Source of the DNA: Streptomyces sp. NBC_00670
GTDB lineage: Bacteria; Actinomycetota; Actinomycetes; Streptomycetales; Streptomycetaceae
DNA length: 64,000 bases
Assembly: GCF_036226765.1 (NCBI RefSeq)
Contig: NZ_CP109017.1
Span: 4,899,001-4,963,000 of the forward strand
Reading direction: 5' to 3'
In this document: in pieces, positions 59,074 to 64,000 of the stretch
How the letters are laid out: each line of letters begins with the position of its first letter
Position numbering within the stretch: position 1 is the first letter of the stretch
Position numbers and translations under genes: made by a program
The notes under the pieces: generated by a model
The model's database searches: none
What the model saw: the letters and a program-made list of their open reading frames with translations, nothing else
What the model was told of the DNA's origin: nothing

Positions 59074-59811
59074 TCAGGGCGTCGGCGTCTCCAGCGCGTA
59101 GCCCACACCGTGCACCGTGCGGATCCGCTCCGCACCGATCTTCCGCCGCAGCGCCTTGATGTGGCTGTCCACGGTCCGCGTCCCGGACGCGTCCGCCCAG
59201 TCCCACACCTCGGCGAGCAGCTGCTCGCGCGAGAGTACGGCACGCGGGGTGTTGGCGAGGCACACCAGCAGGTCGAACTCGGTGGGCGTCAGATGCACGT
59301 CCTCGCTGCGCACCCGGACCCGGCGCTGTGCGTGGTCGATCTCCAGTTCGCCCAGGCGGAGGATGCCCGAGCGCGGAGTCGTCGCGGCGAGCGCGGCCCG
59401 CTCCACCCGGCGCAGCAGGACGTGCACCCGGGCGGCCAGTTCCCGCATGGAGAACGGCTTGGTCATGTAGTCGTCGGCGCCGACGCCGAGACCGACCAGC
59501 ATGTCGGTCTCGTCGTCCCGCGCGGTGAGCATCAGCACCGGCACCGGGCGCTGGGCCTGCACCCGGCGGCAGACCTCGAGCCCGTCGAAGCCGGGCAGCA
59601 TGATGTCGAGGATCAGCAGATCGGGCTGCCAGGCTTCGGCGGTGTCCACCGCGGACGGGCCGTCGCCCGCCGTTTGCACGAGAAATCCCTCGGCGCGCAG
59701 ACGGGTCGCGATGGCATCGACGATCGTCTGGTCGTCCTCGACCACCAGAACCCGGCGCTGTGCGCCGTTCGTCGTCGCCGTGCCGTTGTGGGAGGTGTGT
59801 GTCTGCTCCAT
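59074..59811 (-). CDS. OmpR-family response regulator
   Basis: A 245-residue regulator: receiver domain with VVEDDQTIV (acidic pair), LLILDIMLPGFDGLE (phospho-Asp), MLTARDD and KPFSMREL (Lys), then a winged helix (LTPTEFDLLVCLANTPRAVL and TVDSHIKALRRKIG). It forms a two-component system with the kinase downstream, 80 bases away. Target genes are unknown. Confidence 0.94.
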   Translation of the reverse strand: MEQTHTSHNGTATTNGAQRRVLVVEDDQTIVDAIATRLRAEGFLVQTAGDGPSAVDTAEAWQPDLLILDIMLPGFDGLEVCRRVQAQRPVPVLMLTARDDETDMLVGLGVGADDYMTKPFSMRELAARVHVLLRRVERAALAATTPRSGILRLGELEIDHAQRRVRVRSEDVHLTPTEFDLLVCLANTPRAVLSREQLLAEVWDWADASGTRTVDSHIKALRRKIGAERIRTVHGVGYALETPTP

Positions 59812-59933
59812 CGCCCGCCCCTGGGGTTGCTTTCCGGAATCCGTGGGGTGATCCCATGTCTGCGGTGACGCGTCGTTGTGCTTTGAATGATCCGCGTCAG
59901 GGGAGCAGCGTACGGGCAGTAACACTCGCCCGG

Positions 59934-60626
59934 CTATCCGGGTCGGACCGCCAGGTGAACCACGTCGGGAACGCCCCGGGCAACGGGGATCTCTTCGGTA
60001 CGCACCTGTTGGAACCCGGCATTCCGTAGGGTTCCTTCAAATTCCGGAGAGGGCTGTGCGGACCATACGGCGAGTACTCCACCGGGTCTCAACACCCTTG
60101 CGCAGCTTGCCAGTCCGGGAGGCGAGTAGAGGGTTTCGTTGTCCTCGGTGACGGTCCAGTCGGGGCCGTTGTCGATGTCCAGGCAGAGGGCGTCGTATGT
60201 GTCCGATGTCTCATTGACGTAAGTGATCAGATCCGCTTCGAGGATGCGGGTGCGGGGGTCCGCGCGGGCGTCGGCGGTGTAGGGGGAGAGGGGGCCGGTG
60301 CGGTGCCAGTCGATGACGGCGGGTTCGCGTTCCACGACCGTGATGGGGCCCCAGCGGGGGTCGGCGGCGGCGTGGGCGAGGGAGAAGCCGACGCCGAGGC
60401 CGCCGATGAGGACGGCGGGGTTTTCCCGACCTCCGGTCAGGGCTTCGTGGGCCGCGTCGACGAGGCGGCGTTCGGAGCGGCCGTCGGAGGTGTCCATGAG
60501 GAAGCAGCCGTTGGCGATGATCTGGAGGTGGGGGCCGTGGCGGCGGAGGGTGATGTCGCCGGCGGGACCGGGGCGGGTGTCGAGGGTGACGGGGGGTTCG
60601 GTGGGGTTGTGGTCCGGGTGGGGCAT
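59934..60626 (-). CDS. spermidine-synthase-like methyltransferase-fold protein
   Basis: A 230-residue protein with a Rossmann core resembling spermidine synthase: VLIGGLGVGFSLAHAA (motif I), ITVVEREPAVIDWH (acidic post-I), YDALCLDIDNGPDWTVTEDN. The N-terminal beta domain (LRRHGPHLQIIANGCFLMDT) is short. Whether it makes a polyamine is uncertain. The ATG at 60626 is the first good start; the ribosome site is weak. Confidence 0.83.
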   Translation of the reverse strand: MPHPDHNPTEPPVTLDTRPGPAGDITLRRHGPHLQIIANGCFLMDTSDGRSERRLVDAAHEALTGGRENPAVLIGGLGVGFSLAHAAADPRWGPITVVEREPAVIDWHRTGPLSPYTADARADPRTRILEADLITYVNETSDTYDALCLDIDNGPDWTVTEDNETLYSPPGLASCARVLRPGGVLAVWSAQPSPEFEGTLRNAGFQQVRTEEIPVARGVPDVVHLAVRPG

Positions 60627-60654
60627 GGGGTCATTGTGAGGTGACGGGAGTTGG

Positions 60655-60679
60655 GCGGGGGATTTTTTTCGCCCCCCGC
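60655..60679. repeat. GCGGGGG-ATTTTTTTC-GCCCCCC hairpin element upstream of lon
   Basis: GCGGGGG (within 60655-60661) and CCCCCCGC (60672-60679) pair across a loop with seven T. A close relative, with five T, lies just after lon at 63246-63270. Confidence 0.7.
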
Positions 60680-60770
60680 GCAGACAGCGCGCGCCCCCGA
60701 CCCTCGCGGGGGTGGAGTCGTGATCGCTGTGGGCGAACGGCCGTGGGGGAACATTCGGGGGCTCAGGTGC

Positions 60771-60791
60771 ATTGAGTCGGCATAGCTCAAC
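60771..60791. promoter_or_regulatory. HAIR element (HspR operator) of lon
   Basis: ATTGAGT-CGGCATA-GCTCAAC matches the HspR consensus CTTGAGT-N7-ACTCAAG at 11 of 14 half-site positions with the exact seven-base spacer. It lies 22 bases before the lon start. HspR control of lon is established in Streptomyces. Confidence 0.92.
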
Positions 60792-60812
60792 TTCGCTGTC
60801 GAGAGGAAGATC

Positions 60813-63233
60813 ATGGCTGCTGAGTCCCCGTCGTCCACGCCGTTCGCCCTTCCCGTGCTGCCGCTCGACGACGAGGTCGTCCTGCCGGGCATGGTCGTGC
60901 CGCTGGACCTGAGTGATTCCGACGTACGCGCCGCCGTGGAGGCGGCGCAGGCCGCCGCCGGGGGAAGTCCCGGGAAGCCGCGCGTGCTGCTCGTGCCGCG
61001 CGTCGACGGCACCTACGCCGGCACCGGCGTCCTCGGCACCGTCGAGCAGGTCGGCCGGCTCGCGGACGGCGACCCCGGCGCCCTCGTCCGGGCCCGGAGC
61101 CGCGTACGGATCGGCGCCGGTACGACCGGCCCGGGCGCCGCGCTCTGGGTCGAGGGCACCCGGATCGAGGAGACCGTGCCCGAGCCGCTGCCGGGGCACG
61201 TCACCGAACTGATGAAGGAGTACAAGGCGCTCGCCACCGCGTGGCTGCGCAAGCGCGGTGCCTGGCAGGTCGTCGACCGGGTGCAGGCCATCGACGACGT
61301 GTCCGCGCTCGGCGACAACTCCGGTTACTCGCCCTTCCTGACCACCGAGCAGAAGGTCGAGCTGCTCGAGACCGCCGACCCGGTCGCGCGGCTCAAGCTC
61401 GCCACCCAGCACCTGCGCGACCACCTCGCCGAGCAGGACGTCGCCGAGACGATCGCCAAGGACGTCCAGGAGGGCGTCGACAAGCAGCAGCGCGAGTTCC
61501 TGCTGCGCCGTCAGCTCGAGGCCGTCCGCAAGGAACTGCGCGAGATCAACGGCGAGAAGGACGGCGAGGAGTCCGACGACTACCGCGCCCGCGTCGAGGC
61601 CGCCGACCTGCCCGAGAAGGTCCGCGAGGCCGCGCTCAAGGAGGTCGACAAGCTGGAGCGCTCCAGCGACCAGTCCCCCGAGGGCTCCTGGATCCGCACC
61701 TGGCTCGACACGGTCCTGGAGCTGCCGTGGAACGAGCGCACCGAGGACGCGTACGACATCCAGGGCGCCAAGGCGGTCCTGGACGCCGAGCACTCCGGTC
61801 TGGAGGACGTCAAGGAGCGGATCACCGAGTACCTCGCGGTGCGCAAGCGCCGTACCGACCGCGGACTCGGAGTGATCGGCGGCCGGCGCGGCGGTGCCGT
61901 GCTCGCGCTGGTCGGCCCGCCCGGGGTCGGCAAGACCTCGCTCGGCGAGAGCGTCGCCCACGCGATGGGGCGCACGTTCGTCCGCGTCGCGCTCGGCGGC
62001 GTCCGGGACGAGGCGGAGATCCGCGGCCACCGGCGTACGTACGTCGGCGCGCTGCCCGGCCGCATCGTACGGGCGATCAAGGAGGCGGGGTCCATGAACC
62101 CGGTCGTCCTCCTCGACGAGATCGACAAGGTCGGCTCCGACTTCCGGGGCGACCCGGCCGCAGCCCTGCTCGAAGTCCTCGACCCCGCGCAGAACCACAC
62201 CTTCCGGGACCACTACCTGGAGGTCGAACTCGACCTGAGCGACGTCGTCTTCCTGGCCACCGCCAACGTGCTGGAGGCCATTCCGGAGGCGCTGCTCGAC
62301 CGGATGGAACTGGTCCGGCTCGACGGCTACACCGAGGACGAGAAGGTCGTCATCGCCCGCGACCACCTGCTTCCGCGCCAGCTGGAGCGGGCGGGCCTGG
62401 CCGTCGAGGAGGTCACGATCGACGAGGGCGCGCTGCGCCGGCTGGCCGGTGAGTACACCCGGGAGGCGGGTGTGCGCACCCTGGAGCGGTCGATCGCCCG
62501 GCTGCTGCGCAAGGTCGCCGCCCAGCACGAACTGGGCGAGCGCGAGCTGCCCTTCACGGTCGGTGCGGACGATCTGCGGGCGCTGATCGGGCGGCCGCAC
62601 CACGTGCCCGAGTCCGCCCAGGACCCGGCCGAGCGGCGCACCGCCGTGCCGGGGGTCGCGACCGGGCTCGCGGTCACCGGGGCGGGGGGCGACGTCCTCT
62701 TCGTGGAGGCGTCGCTGGCCGATCCCGAGACCGGGGCGGCGGGACTGACGCTGACCGGGCAGCTCGGCGACGTGATGAAGGAGTCGGCGCAGATCGCGCT
62801 GAGCTTCCTGCGGTCGCACGGGGCGGAGCTGGAGCTGCCGGTGGGTGACCTCAAGGACCGGGGGGTGCACATTCACTTCCCGGCGGGGGCCGTGCCGAAG
62901 GACGGGCCGAGTGCGGGGGTCACGATGACCACGGCGTTGGCCTCGCTGCTGAGCGGGCGGCTCGTGCGGACGGATGTGGCGATGACGGGGGAGGTGTCGC
63001 TGACCGGGCGGGTCTTGCCGATCGGGGGCGTGAAGCAGAAGTTGCTGGCGGCGCATCGGGCGGGGGTGACGACGGTGATCATCCCGAAGCGGAACGAGGC
63101 GGATCTGGATGAGGTGCCGGCGGAGGTGCTGTCCAAGCTGGAGGTGCATCCGGTGACGGATGTGCGGCAGGTGCTGGAGTTGGCGCTGGCGCCGGTGGAT
63201 GTCTCTCGGGATGCGGCGCCGGTGGCTGCGTGA
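60813..63233 (+). CDS. lon: ATP-dependent protease Lon
   Basis: An 806-residue LonA protease: N-terminal substrate domain (LPVLPLDDEVVLPGMVVPLD), AAA+ module with Walker A GPPGVGKTS and Walker B VVLLDEIDKVG, and a protease domain with catalytic Ser in KDGPSAGVTM and Lys in LPIGGVKQKLLAA. It degrades damaged and regulatory proteins in the cytoplasm. The HAIR element just upstream makes it part of the HspR heat-shock regulon. GAGAGGAAG precedes the ATG. Confidence 0.97.
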   Translation: MAAESPSSTPFALPVLPLDDEVVLPGMVVPLDLSDSDVRAAVEAAQAAAGGSPGKPRVLLVPRVDGTYAGTGVLGTVEQVGRLADGDPGALVRARSRVRIGAGTTGPGAALWVEGTRIEETVPEPLPGHVTELMKEYKALATAWLRKRGAWQVVDRVQAIDDVSALGDNSGYSPFLTTEQKVELLETADPVARLKLATQHLRDHLAEQDVAETIAKDVQEGVDKQQREFLLRRQLEAVRKELREINGEKDGEESDDYRARVEAADLPEKVREAALKEVDKLERSSDQSPEGSWIRTWLDTVLELPWNERTEDAYDIQGAKAVLDAEHSGLEDVKERITEYLAVRKRRTDRGLGVIGGRRGGAVLALVGPPGVGKTSLGESVAHAMGRTFVRVALGGVRDEAEIRGHRRTYVGALPGRIVRAIKEAGSMNPVVLLDEIDKVGSDFRGDPAAALLEVLDPAQNHTFRDHYLEVELDLSDVVFLATANVLEAIPEALLDRMELVRLDGYTEDEKVVIARDHLLPRQLERAGLAVEEVTIDEGALRRLAGEYTREAGVRTLERSIARLLRKVAAQHELGERELPFTVGADDLRALIGRPHHVPESAQDPAERRTAVPGVATGLAVTGAGGDVLFVEASLADPETGAAGLTLTGQLGDVMKESAQIALSFLRSHGAELELPVGDLKDRGVHIHFPAGAVPKDGPSAGVTMTTALASLLSGRLVRTDVAMTGEVSLTGRVLPIGGVKQKLLAAHRAGVTTVIIPKRNEADLDEVPAEVLSKLEVHPVTDVRQVLELALAPVDVSRDAAPVAA

Positions 63234-63245
63234 GGGGTGGGGTGC

Positions 63246-63308
63246 GGCGGGGCAGTTTTTCGCCCCCGCCGCCCCTACCCTTCCCGTTCCCGGGGGCTTC
63301 GCCCCCGG
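63246..63308 (+). terminator. lon terminator region (two hairpins)
   Basis: GGCGGGG (63246-63252) and CCCCGCC (63264-63270) enclose CAGTTTTTCGC. CCGGGGGC-TTC-GCCCCCGG follows at 63290-63308, a common Streptomyces terminator form. The remaining bases to 63529 include GACTGCGCAGTTC (63325-63337), related to the repeat elements elsewhere; no gene is seen there. Confidence 0.8.
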
Positions 63309-63529
63309 ACCCCCTTGGAAAGACTGCGCAGTTCCGGTGGGTCGGTGGTCCGGCGTGCACTGCCTGGCGTGTCCTGGCGGCACGGGAGACTACGCACGGA
63401 GACCCGGGCCCGGGAAGGGGGGCCGGAGGCTGCCGTTGGTCTACGCCTGCGAAATACTGGCGGAACTGCGGCAACGGCCACGCGTGGCGGAGACTTTCAG
63501 TACGGCGGAACCAGCTCGGGAGTGCTGAC

Positions 63530-64000
63530 GTGCACGAGGACGGAACCAGGGAGGGCGGGTCCGGCACCGTCCGGACGGCGCCGGTGTCCGGCGGTGAGCA
63601 GGCCCCGCCGGAATTCCTCGCCCTGGAGCGGGAGTTGACCATGCTGATGCGGCGCGCCAGGGCCCAGCAGGGCGAGATGGCGCGCGAGGTCCACCCCGAT
63701 CTGGAGCCCGCCGCGTACGGGCTGCTCGTACGGCTCGAGGAGTGCGGGCGGCAGCGGGCGACGGATCTCGCGGCGTTCGTCGGGGTGGGCAAGGCGACGA
63801 TGTCCCGCCAGCTGCGGGCGCTGGAGGAACTCGGCCTCGTCGCCCGCGAACCGGACCCGGCGGACGGGCGCGCCTGGCTCGTCCACCTCACGGAGGAGGG
63901 CGGCCGGCGGGTCGCGAGCGTACGGGTGGCGCGGCGGGCGCGGTATGTGCGGAAGCTCGCGCACTGGGATGCGCGAGAGGTGGCTGAGCTGGCGAGGCTG
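63530..64000 (+). CDS. MarR-family regulator, 3' end outside the window
   Basis: A frame from GTG 63530, with GGGAG seven bases upstream, runs to the window edge (157 codons). The winged-helix core is TDLAAFVGVGKATMSRQLRA followed by LEELGLVAREPDPADGRAWL, the MarR wing. An N-terminal tail of about 30 Gly/Thr/Pro-rich residues precedes the dimer helix. Ligand and targets are unknown. Confidence 0.87.
   Translation, partial: MHEDGTREGGSGTVRTAPVSGGEQAPPEFLALERELTMLMRRARAQQGEMAREVHPDLEPAAYGLLVRLEECGRQRATDLAAFVGVGKATMSRQLRALEELGLVAREPDPADGRAWLVHLTEEGGRRVASVRVARRARYVRKLAHWDAREVAELARL

Noticed and set aside
59934..63383. 1149-codon minus-strand frame across lon
   Set aside because: Only the last 230 codons (the spermidine-synthase-like protein) have motifs; the rest mirrors lon.
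1..64000. tRNA and rRNA genes
   Set aside because: No cloverleaf T-loop signatures or rRNA-like stretches were noticed between genes; reading by eye cannot exclude a divergent one.

Overview
The window is a high-GC actinobacterial chromosome segment, almost certainly from a Streptomyces. Evidence: strong third-position GC bias; GTG starts; leaderless genes with a -10 box six bases before the start; sigR-rsrA; nrdABS behind a cobalamin riboswitch; dasR-dasABC-dasD-nagB; wblE; sigH; sodN-sodX; kgd; lon. From memory, much of the gene order parallels the S. coelicolor SCO5216 to SCO5285 region. No phage, insertion sequence, CRISPR array, rRNA or tRNA gene was seen.

Layout. 1-5.5 kb: a cut-off M50 peptidase, an SRAP DNA-crosslink protein, an alpha/beta hydrolase, the thiol-stress pair sigR-rsrA with a textbook sigma-R promoter and two SigR start codons, a TPR protein and peptide deformylase. 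5.9-8.3 kb: the two-gene albaflavenone pathway (epi-isozizaene synthase and CYP170A-type P450). 8.4-13.4 kb: class Ia ribonucleotide reductase nrdA-nrdB and the AraC-type nrdS on the minus strand, behind two NrdR-like boxes and a B12 riboswitch. 13.5-15.5 kb: a sodium/solute symporter with its DUF3311 partner. 15.6-23.1 kb: the chitin/GlcNAc module (dasR, dasABC, dasD, nagB) with several DasR operators. 23.4-29.4 kb: a PdtaS-like kinase, wblE, a lipid kinase, and sigH with its anti-sigma factor.

29.5-41 kb holds an antiporter, a PLP enzyme, a cytoplasmic amidase, a family 2B encapsulin with a cyclic-nucleotide-binding domain next to a polyprenyl synthase cargo, and a sulfur island (MBL-rhodanese, TauE, CstR-like repressor, membrane rhodanese) with three copies of one operator. 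41-46.3 kb: nickel superoxide dismutase and its maturation protease, a CGNR protein, a methyltransferase and an amino-acid ABC transporter. 46.9-53.5 kb: malic enzyme, an oxidoreductase, a small HTH plus Clp-N pair with a compact operator-promoter, and a PadR plus DUF4097 pair. 53.5-64 kb: the 1272-residue Kgd, a two-component system, a spermidine-synthase-like protein, lon with an HspR (HAIR) operator, and a truncated MarR gene.

Several regulatory circuits can be read directly from the DNA: sigma-R autoregulation, NrdR plus B12 control of nrdABS, DasR control of das and nag genes, CstR-like control of sulfur genes, a SigB-type promoter before ushX-sigH, HspR control of lon, and likely autoregulation of the small HTH and PadR genes. 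The locus least explained by textbook biology is the encapsulin with its polyprenyl synthase at 33.0-35.7 kb.
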